Positions 45,437 to 53,944 of a DNA stretch of 64,000 nt are shown in pieces. Positions within the stretch are counted from its first letter, which is position 1. Each line of letters starts with the position of its first letter. Under the pieces are notes generated by a model. The model had not been told where the DNA came from. It was given only the letters and a program-made list of their open reading frames with translations, and did not search any database. The stretch spans positions 6,076,001-6,140,000 of the forward strand of contig OY729512.2 in NCBI GenBank assembly GCA_963422445.2. Direction: 5' to 3'. Source of the stretch: G963422445 sp963422445 (GTDB taxonomy: Bacteria > Pseudomonadota > Alphaproteobacteria > Thalassobaculales > Thalassobaculaceae). A program made the position numbers and the translations under genes.

Positions 45437-47398
45437 GTGCTGACTTTTGCCCTGTGCCTAGTGCCATTGGCGGCGGCCGCGATATGGGTGTTTCTGCAGG
45501 CTGGCGAATCACCGGCCTCGTTGGCCGATCTTGCCGGTTTCGCGGTGGTATTGACGCTTCATCTGCTTGAGAGCCGTATCGTCCACCGGCTCTGGGCCGG
45601 CACGATGAGTTCGGCCCGACCGCTACGACTGGCCCTGGCACTTGCCGGACTGGCCATATCGTTCACGACCTTCCTTCGGGTTTGCGAGGCATGGCCATTC
45701 GCCCTCGACGACTGGAAATCCTGGGCTGGCATCGTCTGGATGGTCGAGACCCTGCTGGCCGACGAGATTGTATTCCTGCTCTATCTTGCGGTTGCAGCAG
45801 CAGCTGGTACCGGGGTGGCGCACGGGGTCTGCGTCAGCCTCGGACAGGCAAGCCAGCTGATCTTCGATGCAATGGGTGGCGCCAGCCGCCGACGCGCCAA
45901 GTCGGACCTGCACGGGACGGCCAATTTCATGACGCGGCACGAGATCCGCAAACTCGGCAACCGGCGATCGGCGAACAACATCATTCTCGGGGCCGAGCCG
46001 GGAATGTTTGGTAGTCGGCTCGTCACCTATGAGCTACGCGGCTCGGTGACGACACTAGCGCCGCCGCGCACCGGGAAGACAGTGCTCATCATCCTCAATC
46101 TTCTCGATCCTGGCCGTATCGGTTGGCATGGTTCGACCGTGACCATGGACCCGCGCGGCAATATTTACGCCGTCACCGCCAAAGCCCGCGCCGCGCGCGG
46201 CCGTAAGGTCAGGCTTGTCGATCCGTTCGGGATCGTTCAACGCCACCGGGAGCGGCACGGCGCCGCGGTCGTTCTGCCGGAGATCGACCCGGTCACCCTC
46301 AACCCGCTCGATCTGATCCGTCTCGACAGCAACCATTCCTCCGACATCCAGGCCCTGCTGCGTGTCATCCTCGACAATCCCGGCGGCGCCGGGAACAGCA
46401 CCGCCGAGCATTTTTACAACCTGTGCCTCAATGTCCTGACCGGGATGATCTCATGGGTCAGTCACAACAACGGCCCGGAGACCCGGACCCTGGCTGCGGC
46501 GCATCGGTTATGCGCGATGAGCGGCCCACAACTCGAAGCGCTGCGGGCAGTAGTCGACGCCTCCGACAGTCCGGGCCGCCCCTTCACGGACCTCGGGCTT
46601 GAAGCGCTGGCCCGCGTCGGCACGTCCGATGAAGGCGCATCTGTCTTCACCTCGATGCTCAATCAGCTTGCCTTTGTTTACAACGAGCAGATCGGCGCCA
46701 ACATCCGGCGATCGTCCTTCGACCCGATGTCCCTGGCGGATGGCAATACCGATCTCTATGTCGTCGTGCCACAGGAACATTTTGCCGTTGCCGCCCCGTG
46801 GATCCGGATGTGGATGGCTCTGCCCGCAATCGTCGCCAACCGGGTCAGCCTGAAACGGCATGTTCTGATCTATCTCGACGAGATGCCGACCCTCGGCTAC
46901 ATCGACCCGGTCATGAAATCTTTCAACATGGCGGCGGGCCAGGGCGTTCACTACTGGTGCATCGCCCAGACGCCGTCGGCGCTCGACAAGAGCTACGGCG
47001 AGACCAACCGGCGCATCATCATGGAGAACGCGGAAGTGCTGCAGGCGATCGGATTTTCGGCCTACACGCCCGGTTTTGCTGAAGAGTTCGCAAAGGCGGT
47101 CGGCCATGCAACATTTCACAACCGCAGCGAGACCCGTTCGGGGGGACACTCCGACAGACCCACCGTATCGGGCGGAGCACAGAACCGGGCCAGCCTGTCG
47201 GACGGCTTGGTTCGCGAGAGCATCATCGCAGCGGATGATCTGATGCGTTTGCCGGCCGACGAGCAGATCGTCATCACGGCAACCCGCAGGGTCCGGCGGA
47301 ACGCGATGCGTCTCAACCACGCTCGTTACTGGCATCGCCGCGACTGTCGCGGGCTGTTTTCTCCGGATCCTCTCGAACTTGGCAACCGGGCATCCTGA
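45437..47398 (+). CDS. VirD4/TraG-type type IV coupling protein
   Basis: A 653-residue coupling ATPase. It has four hydrophobic segments in the first 145 residues, then Walker A APPRTGKT (near residue 209). The conserved TRAWG-like segments are VTMDPRGNIYAVTAKARAARG and VRLVDPFG. Walker B is VLIYLDEMPTLGYIDP, and motif III includes CIAQTPSALDKSYGE. It would recruit substrates to the T4BSS channel. In R64 this place holds TrbC and in Legionella DotL; here the sequence looks closer to classical VirD4/TraG. Start GTG 45437, three bases after the preceding stop. Last gene of the cluster. Confidence 0.85.
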   Translation: MLTFALCLVPLAAAAIWVFLQAGESPASLADLAGFAVVLTLHLLESRIVHRLWAGTMSSARPLRLALALAGLAISFTTFLRVCEAWPFALDDWKSWAGIVWMVETLLADEIVFLLYLAVAAAAGTGVAHGVCVSLGQASQLIFDAMGGASRRRAKSDLHGTANFMTRHEIRKLGNRRSANNIILGAEPGMFGSRLVTYELRGSVTTLAPPRTGKTVLIILNLLDPGRIGWHGSTVTMDPRGNIYAVTAKARAARGRKVRLVDPFGIVQRHRERHGAAVVLPEIDPVTLNPLDLIRLDSNHSSDIQALLRVILDNPGGAGNSTAEHFYNLCLNVLTGMISWVSHNNGPETRTLAAAHRLCAMSGPQLEALRAVVDASDSPGRPFTDLGLEALARVGTSDEGASVFTSMLNQLAFVYNEQIGANIRRSSFDPMSLADGNTDLYVVVPQEHFAVAAPWIRMWMALPAIVANRVSLKRHVLIYLDEMPTLGYIDPVMKSFNMAAGQGVHYWCIAQTPSALDKSYGETNRRIIMENAEVLQAIGFSAYTPGFAEEFAKAVGHATFHNRSETRSGGHSDRPTVSGGAQNRASLSDGLVRESIIAADDLMRLPADEQIVITATRRVRRNAMRLNHARYWHRRDCRGLFSPDPLELGNRAS

Positions 47399-47569
47399 CC
47401 GGATGGCGACAGGGTCAAAGTACCCGAAGACCTGCCAAACCGCAAAGACATCGACTCGCCGTCAACCCCGGCTGGCCATGGTTCGGCAGAAGGGGTGTCC
47501 TTCGGGTCGAGACATGACCAGAGGCAGAGGGTTTCAGACCAATGCCGCATTTCGGAGGACGTTAGGGAA

Positions 47570-47820
47570 TGTCTGAACAAGTCGGTTTTTTCGGGTATAC
47601 GGGTGTCGTGGCCCGTGGATGAAACGCCAGAGCCCATCGGGGACGTGTTGTCGTGCCAGGAAATGGGGATTTTGATGCCCGAGCCGACCGTCCCCGCCGC
47701 CTTGCGGCGGTTGCGGACGGACTCCCCCCACGTCAGGCGGTGGCGCCGCGCCCCGCGATGAGCAGATTGGTGAACCCGAGCAGCACGGCGATACGTTGCG
47801 TGTTCTTCGCCAGCCCCCGA
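47570..47820 (-). mobile_element. IS5-family terminal fragment
   Basis: On the minus strand, GLAKNTQRIAVLLGFTNLL is the typical C-terminal end of an IS5-family transposase. It is followed, about 150 bp on, by GTCTGAACAAGTCGG near 47572, resembling the end of the IS5 remnant at 7224. The rest of the element is missing, and it is joined at about 47820 to unrelated coiled-coil sequence. Confidence 0.55.
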
Positions 47821-47821
47821 T

Positions 47822-48543
47822 GACGTCCTTCGCCCGCGCGGTGGCCGCTCGAAGCTGGTCGATCCGCTTGCGCAGCGGCGCGAGCATGGCATCCCGCTCC
47901 CGCCGCACCTTCGCACGGAAGGAGCGTTGCCGGTCGATCTCCCGGTTCAGCCCGTCGACCTCGTCGCGATGCCAGGCCTCGAGCCGCCCCTGGCGATCGT
48001 CGGACGCCCGCATCGCCCAGCGGAGATCGGCGTTCTCGGCATCCAGCGACTTGCACCGCCTCTCCGAGGCCCTCGCCGCCTTCTGCAGTGCGGCATTCTC
48101 CGTACGCAGCGACCCGTTGGTGTCCTTCAAGCTCGCCGACGCCTGCTCGTCCAGCCTCGCGATCTCGTCCTTCAGCCGGGCGATCCCCTTGTTCAGCCAC
48201 ACCGCTTCCTTGCGCGAGCCGCGCAGCTCCGCACGCAGCGCCTTGTTCGCGTCTTTCTGCGCCTGCGAGCGCTCCAGCGCCCTGTGCAGCCCACGAATCT
48301 CCCGGGGTCGATGCCCGGTCGTGGCCTTCGGGGCTCTCGATGCCGGGGCCTCGGGCGCTCCACGGGTATTCCTCGGCACCGGCCCGCCCGCGCCCTTGCC
48401 AACTTCTGCCTGCGCAGAGAAGTACGGAGCCGACGAACATCGTTGAGCAGATCTTGCACGCGCGCTTCGGCCGCGTCCGCCCGCGCCCGCTCCGTCTCCG
48501 CGCACGCCGGCGCCGCCCCAAAATCCTCTTCCCGAATCGCCAT
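47822..48543 (-). pseudogene. Coiled-coil protein remnant, unknown
   Basis: From 48543 the minus strand reads MAIREEDFGAAPACAETERA and continues as a heptad-rich coil. After a frameshift near 48385 it reads ALERSQAQKDANKALRAELR, RLKDEIARLDEQASASLKD and NREIDRQRSFRAKVRRERDA. It ends abruptly at the IS5 fragment. Such coils precede some transposases and are found in phage and surface proteins; I cannot tell which. The frameshift and truncation indicate a dead gene. Confidence 0.4.
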
Positions 48544-48599
48544 GCGCGCGACAATAACCGATGGCTGGAGCAGTTACCAGAGCTTCGTACATGGCCTTC

Positions 48600-48786
48600 A
48601 AAACCACCTCAGCATGCAACCATCACCAGACAACCGAAGGCTTACGAGAGGACCAACGCCCGCCTCAAGGATGAGTGTGGCGGGCGCCATGTCCGCGTCC
48701 GTGGACATTCCAGGGTCGCCTGCCATCTCATGGTCGGCATCCTGGCCCTGGCGGCTGACCCGTTGATACGTCTCGCCGTCCCATAG
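48600..48786 (+). pseudogene. Transposase C-terminal fragment
   Basis: About 60 codons reading AYERTNARLKDECGGRHVRV, RGHSRVACHLMVGILALAAD and PLIRLA-stop. This is the usual ending of a DDE transposase of the IS4/IS1182-like groups, where the Glu-bearing ERxNxRLKDEFGG motif is conserved. The remainder is absent. It lies head-on to the coiled-coil remnant. Confidence 0.55.
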
Positions 48787-49180
48787 CGCGGCTCCGACAA
48801 CGCATGCCGACCCTTCGCGGCCCTCTCGAAGAGAGTGGCCCGGAGAGGCGTGTCCCGATGTCCACAAAGGTCCCTGTTTGTTCTCATCATCTCTGATGAG
48901 ACACCGCGAATCCATGGAGTCCGACCTCCAGGTGCAGAGGTGACCGGAAGCAACCGACCGATCCGGGCTCACCGGACCCTGGGGACAGGAATTTTGCAAG
49001 AGGTTCGATCAATCTACTAGGACCGGCATGCGTGATTGCAACCTTCTGGATTTCAGCATCTGACGTCCGAAATTCGTGCCCTGCTTTGCAAGGGTTGTGC
49101 AGGTTGTGTGAGAAACGCCTTGACCTCTCGGGGATTCGCGCCCAGTTTTCCGCAATTCTCGAACAGCCGATGGCGTGATA
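48787..49180. other. Gene-free stretch before infA, with a hairpin
   Basis: No convincing gene. A perfect 8-bp stem with a four-base loop (TCTCATCA at 48882-48889 and TGATGAGA at 48894-48901) may be a terminator or an IS end. The infA promoter should lie in the last 200 bases; I could not single out -35 and -10 boxes. Confidence 0.45.
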
Positions 49181-49399
49181 ATGGCGAAAGAAGATGTCCT
49201 TGAGGTTTCGGGCATGGTTTCGGAACTCCTGCCCAATGCAATGTTTCGTGTGAAGCTTGACAACGAGCACGAAGTTCTTGCCCATACCAGCGGAAAGATG
49301 CGCAAGAACCGAATTCGCGTCTTGGCCGGTGACCGGGTCAATGTGGAGATGACACCCTACGATCTCACGAAAGGCCGTATCACGTTCCGCTTCAAGTGA
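49181..49399 (+). CDS. infA: Translation initiation factor IF-1
   Basis: A 72-residue S1/OB-fold protein, exactly the normal IF-1 length, beginning MAKEDVLEVSGMV and containing NAMFRVKLDNEHEVLAH and GDRVNVEMTPYDLTKGRI. It binds the ribosomal A site during initiation. ATG 49181 is preferred over GTG 49175 by family alignment. It begins a housekeeping operon with maf, rng and yacG, an arrangement common in Alphaproteobacteria. Confidence 0.95.
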   Translation: MAKEDVLEVSGMVSELLPNAMFRVKLDNEHEVLAHTSGKMRKNRIRVLAGDRVNVEMTPYDLTKGRITFRFK

Positions 49400-49420
49400 G
49401 TTTCCGCGAGGCCATATCCG

Positions 49421-50047
49421 ATGACGTGGGGTGCGGTCCTTCGGCCGCCGGGTCAAATTCCGATAGTGCTCGCTTCGGCATCGCCGCGTCGTCTTGACTT
49501 GCTGGCACAGATTGGGCTGACGCCTGACCTCGTCGCCCCGGCCGATATCGACGAAAGACCGCGAAGGAAGGAATTGCCGCGGATTTATGCGGCGCGAATT
49601 GCCGATGCCAAGGCGTCGACGGTTCAGGCTCGGCATCCCGGGTCCTGTATTGTTGCTGCCGATACCGTAGTTGCCTGTGGACGGCGGATTCTGCCGAAGG
49701 CAGAGTCGGAAGCCGAGGCGCGGAAATGCCTGGAACTTCTGTCCGGACGCCGTCACAGGGTCTTGGGCGCGGTCGTGATCCTCATGCCGGATGGCAGGAA
49801 GATCGAACGCTTGAGGTCTTCGACCGTGACCTTCAAACGTTTCGAGGGTGCGGAGATTGCGATCTATCTCGCCTCGGGGGAATGGCACGGGAAGGCGGGC
49901 GGCTATGCCATACAGGGGCTGGCTGCCGCTTTTGTCCGCAACTTGAATGGCTCCTATTCCAATGTTGTCGGCCTGCCTCTGGCTGAGACCTATGCAATGT
50001 TGCGCGGTGCGGGGTTTTCCCTTGTTCAGACGTCTGGCCATGGGTGA
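49421..50047 (+). CDS. maf: Maf-like nucleotide pyrophosphatase
   Basis: A 208-residue protein of the Maf/YceF/YhdE family, which hydrolyses non-canonical or excess nucleoside triphosphates to monophosphates. The family motif LASASPRR is at about residues 17-24. AADTVVACGRRILPK carries the catalytic Asp, followed by LSGRRHRVLGAV and NGSYSNVVGLPL. It overlaps the rng start by 8 bp. Whether it is the YhdE (dTTP/UTP) or YceF (m7GTP) type is not clear. Confidence 0.9.
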   Translation: MTWGAVLRPPGQIPIVLASASPRRLDLLAQIGLTPDLVAPADIDERPRRKELPRIYAARIADAKASTVQARHPGSCIVAADTVVACGRRILPKAESEAEARKCLELLSGRRHRVLGAVVILMPDGRKIERLRSSTVTFKRFEGAEIAIYLASGEWHGKAGGYAIQGLAAAFVRNLNGSYSNVVGLPLAETYAMLRGAGFSLVQTSGHG

Positions 50048-51326
50048 TCACGAGATTCTCATTGATCGATCGCCTGGAGAATGCCGTGCCGCGATCCTCC
50101 GGCAGGGCCGGCTGGCCGAACTTTTTGTTGAACGCGCGAGCCACCCTTGGCGGCGCCACGCAATCGTCCTGGCCCGTGTGATCGACTCAGGTCGGAAATC
50201 TGGCCGGGTTTTCGTCGATCTGGGCGGTGCGGTCGGGGTTCTGGAAGGCCATCCTGCTGCGCCACTGGTGGAAGGCGGGAGCCTGCTGGTCGAAATTCTG
50301 GCCGAAGCCTATGGTGGCAAGGCAGCGAAAGTAACGGGCTCACCGGCTTTGCGCGGGCACCTTCTGACGCTTACCCCGCGTTGTCCCGGTCGCGCGGTTT
50401 CGCGGCGGATACGTCCAAGGCCGGAGCGTGACCGTTTACGCGCGGCGGTGGCTGGATCCTTGCCTGAAACAATGGGGTGGATAATCCGTACGGCCGCTCA
50501 AGGTTGTGACGAGGCCGCCGTGCAGGCGGAAGCGCAGAGTCTTCTGGAGGCCTGGCGCGCGCTGAACGATCATGCGTCTTCGATGGTGACGCCAGCGGTC
50601 CTTGTCAGGGCGCCGGGACCGCTGGAAATCGCAACGCGCGAATATCCGGACGCACCGATCCTTGAAAGCCGGGACGGTGCCTTGTTCCGAACGAGACAGG
50701 TTGACGCTGCTATCGACGACGCTGTCGACAATCTGGTCCGGATCGATGGTGGCGGCAGCCTCGTCTTCGAGGAGACAGAAGCTCTGACCGCCATTGACGT
50801 AAACATTGCGGGTGCTCTGGGCAATCACGGCAGTCCCGAACGTTTTGCGTCGGCTGTCGCACGGGAATTGATCTGGCAGATCCGGTTACGACAACTGGTT
50901 GGCCTCCTCATTGTCGATTTCCCCAGATTTCGCAAAACGATGGGCCGCGACGGCCTGGTTCAGGATCTCGGGATCGGTTTCGCGGCAATGTCGAATCCGC
51001 CGGTGGTCCATGGCTGGACCCGGACCGGATTGCTAGAAGTCACGCGCGAGAGGCATGGGCCGACGCTCGCCCAGATTTTGCTGTCCCGGCAGCCGGAGCG
51101 ACAGCGGAGCCCGGAAACCATCGCCCTTGAGGCGTTACGCCGTCTGCTTCGGGATAGTCGGGGAATCGCCCGGCCGATTCTGGTTTGTCCGGCACCGGTC
51201 CGGCATCTGCTTCTCGGATCCCTGCGCAAGAGTCTGGACGAGACTGCCAGGCGGCTTGGCGGTGCGATTGCCGTCGAGGCTGGCGTTGGGGATGCCATTG
51301 AAATCAGGGAAACGCAAACAGGATGA
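50040..51326 (+). CDS. rng: Ribonuclease E/G family protein
   Basis: A 428-residue endoribonuclease. The N-terminal S1-like region (LARVIDSGRKSGRVFVDLGG) leads to the catalytic DNase I-like part. EALTAIDVN holds one Mg-binding Asp and LLIVDFPRF holds the second. The CPxC zinc-link motif and the long C-terminal scaffold of RNase E are absent, so it is a minimal RNase G-like form. Start ATG 50040 lies in the end of maf; yacG overlaps its stop. Confidence 0.85.
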   Translation: MGDHEILIDRSPGECRAAILRQGRLAELFVERASHPWRRHAIVLARVIDSGRKSGRVFVDLGGAVGVLEGHPAAPLVEGGSLLVEILAEAYGGKAAKVTGSPALRGHLLTLTPRCPGRAVSRRIRPRPERDRLRAAVAGSLPETMGWIIRTAAQGCDEAAVQAEAQSLLEAWRALNDHASSMVTPAVLVRAPGPLEIATREYPDAPILESRDGALFRTRQVDAAIDDAVDNLVRIDGGGSLVFEETEALTAIDVNIAGALGNHGSPERFASAVARELIWQIRLRQLVGLLIVDFPRFRKTMGRDGLVQDLGIGFAAMSNPPVVHGWTRTGLLEVTRERHGPTLAQILLSRQPERQRSPETIALEALRRLLRDSRGIARPILVCPAPVRHLLLGSLRKSLDETARRLGGAIAVEAGVGDAIEIRETQTG

Positions 51327-51544
51327 CGGATATGCAGGGACAGCGGAATGGATGCCCGGTCTGTGGCAAACCGGTCGATCGCGACAATCGGCCGTTCTGC
51401 TCGGTGCGTTGCAAGATGGTCGATCTTTCACGCTGGCTTGACGGTTCCTACCGGTTGCCGGGCGAGGACACGCCCGCTTCCGGCGAGGTTATCGAATTCA
51501 CCAGTCGCGAGTCGCGGAACGGGCCCGGCGATCCCACACTGTAA
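51323..51544 (+). CDS. yacG: DNA gyrase inhibitor YacG (zinc-binding)
   Basis: A 73-residue protein with the YacG zinc site CPVC...FCSVRC (four cysteines) followed by DLSRWLDGSYRLPG. Escherichia coli YacG binds GyrB and blocks DNA binding by gyrase. The acidic tail VIEFTSRE is typical of alphaproteobacterial members. Coupled by ATGA to rng; last gene of the infA operon. No tRNA gene is found after it. Confidence 0.9.
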   Translation: MTDMQGQRNGCPVCGKPVDRDNRPFCSVRCKMVDLSRWLDGSYRLPGEDTPASGEVIEFTSRESRNGPGDPTL

Positions 51545-51692
51545 ACAACGAATCCATGACAAGAGTTTGGCGACATGAATTCTTGCCAAAAGGCAAGCCC
51601 GTTTTCTTCGGCGATTTAATCGTTTACGTTGTCGACGCATCGCTCGACCGGAACTCAAATTTAGCATGGGTCGCCGTGCGGAATGAGTGATA

Positions 51693-52890
51693 CCAAACCC
51701 ACTATTGACTGACGCGTATGGGGTTTGGGCTGACGGCCCAGTCTCGATGGCCGATGGAGGCGATGCGCTTGGGGGATTTGCAAAGCCAGTCCCAAGCCTG
51801 CTCGCAGGTCTTGCGGAGCGCGTCGGTGTCGTCGAAGAGCCGGTTGGCGAAGCAGTTCTGTTTGAGGAACTGGATGACGTTCTCCATCGGGTTGAGTTCC
51901 GGGCTGTAGGGCGGGAGCAGGACGAGGGTCAGGTTCTCGGGGATCGCGAGTTCCTTGCTCTTGTGCCAGCCGGCACCGTCGAGAACCACCACTCCGTGGT
52001 GGCCCGGAAGCACGGCGGCGCCGATCCGCTCGAGGTGCTCGTTCATGGAGACCGTGTTGGCCCGGTCGGCGACATGGCCCACGGCTTGCTTGCTCGCCGC
52101 GTTGACGGCGCCGAACAGATAGACGTAGCCGTAGCGATGATCGCGCACGATCCGGGGACGCTGGCCCTTGCGCGCCCAGACCCGTGACAGCATGCCTTTC
52201 TGGCCGATCCGAGCCTCGTCCTGAAACCAGATCTCGAGCGGCCGTTCGGCTCGTTCCGGTCCCACGGCTTCCTCGACAAGCGTCTGAAAGTCGCTGCGAA
52301 ACGCCTCCTGTTTCCGCGTCTCCGTCTTGGGGTGACGCGGGCGCGGCGACAGATGACGGAAGCCAAGACGCCGGAGCAGGCGGCGGGCTCCTTCCCGCGA
52401 ATACTTCACTCCGAAATGGGCTTCGATCTTGCCCGCGATGTCCTTCACCCGCCACCGAACCACCCCATCGGCCTCCGGCTCCGGACCCGCTTCCAGCCAG
52501 CCCGTGACGATCTTCATCTGCTCCTCGTCGAGCATGACCTTCCGTCCCGAACCGGGACGGTCGCGCAAACCCGCAGAACCGGCTTCGTTGTAGCGGTGCA
52601 CCCAGTCCCGCAGGGTCTGACGGTCCATCCCCTGCGAGCGCGCCGCTTCCTCCCGGCTGTGCCCGTCCAGGATCATCGCTATCGCACGAAGACGACGCGC
52701 CTGCCGCTCGTTCCCGCAGCGCCTCGCCGCAGCGCGCAACTCTCCTGCCGTGTGATCAAGACGCGTTACGGGAACCGTCATCGCTCATCTCCGAAAGACC
52801 TCCGAAAAACCCCACATCACAACATAAAGGGGAACAAATATCACGCAAACACAATACCTTGCCCGACGAGTCAATCATTCATGGCTTTGG
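51693..52890 (-). mobile_element. IS630-family insertion sequence, apparently intact
   Basis: About 1.2 kb between TA duplications at 51691-51692 and 52891-52892. The imperfect inverted ends start CCAAACCCACTATTGACTG and, on the other side, CCAAAGCCATGAATGATTG. It carries one uninterrupted transposase gene. Of the mobile elements here it is the best candidate for current activity. It differs from the IS630 copies at 7889 and 58569. Confidence 0.85.
51702..52781 (-). CDS. IS630-family transposase, full length
   Basis: A 359-residue transposase. Its N-terminal helix-turn-helix domain has IAMILDGHSREEAARSQGMD and LRDWVHRYNEAG. Its DDE catalytic domain has LEIWFQDEARIGQKG, VVVLDGAGWHKS and LVLLPPYSPELNPMENV with the third acidic residue. 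No frameshift is seen, so it is likely active. It is transcribed against the yacG operon, inside its own IS ends. Confidence 0.92.
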   Translation of the reverse strand: MTVPVTRLDHTAGELRAAARRCGNERQARRLRAIAMILDGHSREEAARSQGMDRQTLRDWVHRYNEAGSAGLRDRPGSGRKVMLDEEQMKIVTGWLEAGPEPEADGVVRWRVKDIAGKIEAHFGVKYSREGARRLLRRLGFRHLSPRPRHPKTETRKQEAFRSDFQTLVEEAVGPERAERPLEIWFQDEARIGQKGMLSRVWARKGQRPRIVRDHRYGYVYLFGAVNAASKQAVGHVADRANTVSMNEHLERIGAAVLPGHHGVVVLDGAGWHKSKELAIPENLTLVLLPPYSPELNPMENVIQFLKQNCFANRLFDDTDALRKTCEQAWDWLCKSPKRIASIGHRDWAVSPNPIRVSQ

Positions 52891-52904
52891 TATGACAGCG
52901 GTTG

Positions 52905-53828
52905 TCATGATCCCCGTATCGGGCCGGGATAGGGGTATTCGCGCATCCAGTGCCGGGCAATGTCGAGACGACTGCAAATCCAGATATCGTCGAACTCCCT
53001 GACATAATCAAGAAGGCGTCTGAGGCCCATGGCACGGGCTGGATGGCCGATCAGGCGCATATGCAGGCCGACGCTCATCATTTTTGGCTGGTACGCTCCT
53101 TCTTCCCGGAGCAGGTCGAAGGCGTCCCGGGTGAAATTGAAGAAATCGTCGCCGGTTGCGAACCAGCCGCGCCCGAACTTGGAGTCGTTGGTGGTCAGCG
53201 AATAGGGCACGATCAGATGCGGCTTGCCCGATACGGTCGACCAGTAAGGCAATTCGTCGTTATAGGCGTCTGAATCGTAAAGAAATCCACCTTCCTCGAC
53301 CAGCAGACGACGTGTGTTGACGCTCGGGCCGGTGCGGCAGTACCAGCCAAGAGGGCGCTGGCCGATGGTCTTTGTGAGCGACGCGACGGCCTGGTGAATA
53401 TGGGATTGCTCTTCGGCTTCGCTGAGTTTGTAGTGCTCGATCCAGCGCCAGCCATGACAACAGATATCGAGGCCGGCATCTCGAATTTTTCGGGCTGCTT
53501 CGGGATTCCGTTCGAGCGCCAGCGCGCAGGCGAAAATAGTCACCGGCAGATTCCGGTCCTGAAACAACCGGAGCAGGCGCCAGAAACCGACGCGCGAGCC
53601 GTATTCGAACAACGTTTCGCCAGCAATGTCGCGGTCGCCATGCGGGATTGTCGAGGATGGCGCCTCGGTCAGGCTGGTCTCCGAGAACCCGTCGCCGTCA
53701 TGCACATTGTACTCGGAGCCCTCCTCAAAATTGATGACGAAGTTCAGCGCCAGCCTTGCCTTGTTCGGCCATTTCGGATCCGGGGGATGTTCGCCATAGC
53801 CGACGAGGTCGCGGGGATAGGTGGACAT
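52905..53828 (-). CDS. puuE: PuuE-type allantoinase / polysaccharide deacetylase family protein
   Basis: A 307-residue NodB-fold protein of the PuuE branch, which opens the hydantoin ring of allantoin without a dinuclear metal site. Family features are RDLVGYGEHPPDPKWPNKA near the start, INFEEGSE, CCHGWRWIEHY and GWYCRTGPSVNTRRLL. Purine-degradation partners are not in the window; a diaminopropionate ammonia-lyase gene lies upstream in the same direction, so a different nitrogen substrate is possible. The gene ends 14 bp from the IS630 end. Confidence 0.82.
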   Translation of the reverse strand: MSTYPRDLVGYGEHPPDPKWPNKARLALNFVINFEEGSEYNVHDGDGFSETSLTEAPSSTIPHGDRDIAGETLFEYGSRVGFWRLLRLFQDRNLPVTIFACALALERNPEAARKIRDAGLDICCHGWRWIEHYKLSEAEEQSHIHQAVASLTKTIGQRPLGWYCRTGPSVNTRRLLVEEGGFLYDSDAYNDELPYWSTVSGKPHLIVPYSLTTNDSKFGRGWFATGDDFFNFTRDAFDLLREEGAYQPKMMSVGLHMRLIGHPARAMGLRRLLDYVREFDDIWICSRLDIARHWMREYPYPGPIRGS

Positions 53829-53944
53829 CAGCTGCTCCTGCAGTCGTCAGAACATTGGCTTGTCGATCGGTTGCAGGCACAGGCGCCAGCGCAGGCCTTG
53901 CGGTCGCTCGAAATCGGGCCGCGGTCTTGTCCAATGTTGTCGGC

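Noticed and set aside
47534..48619. A single 361-codon minus-strand gene
   Set aside because: It joins a coiled-coil remnant to an IS5 tail in the wrong frame and has an unrelated N-terminus; a composite of fragments.
51545..51690. A tRNA gene expected after yacG
   Set aside because: No cloverleaf arms, T-loop or anticodon stem could be found in this stretch.
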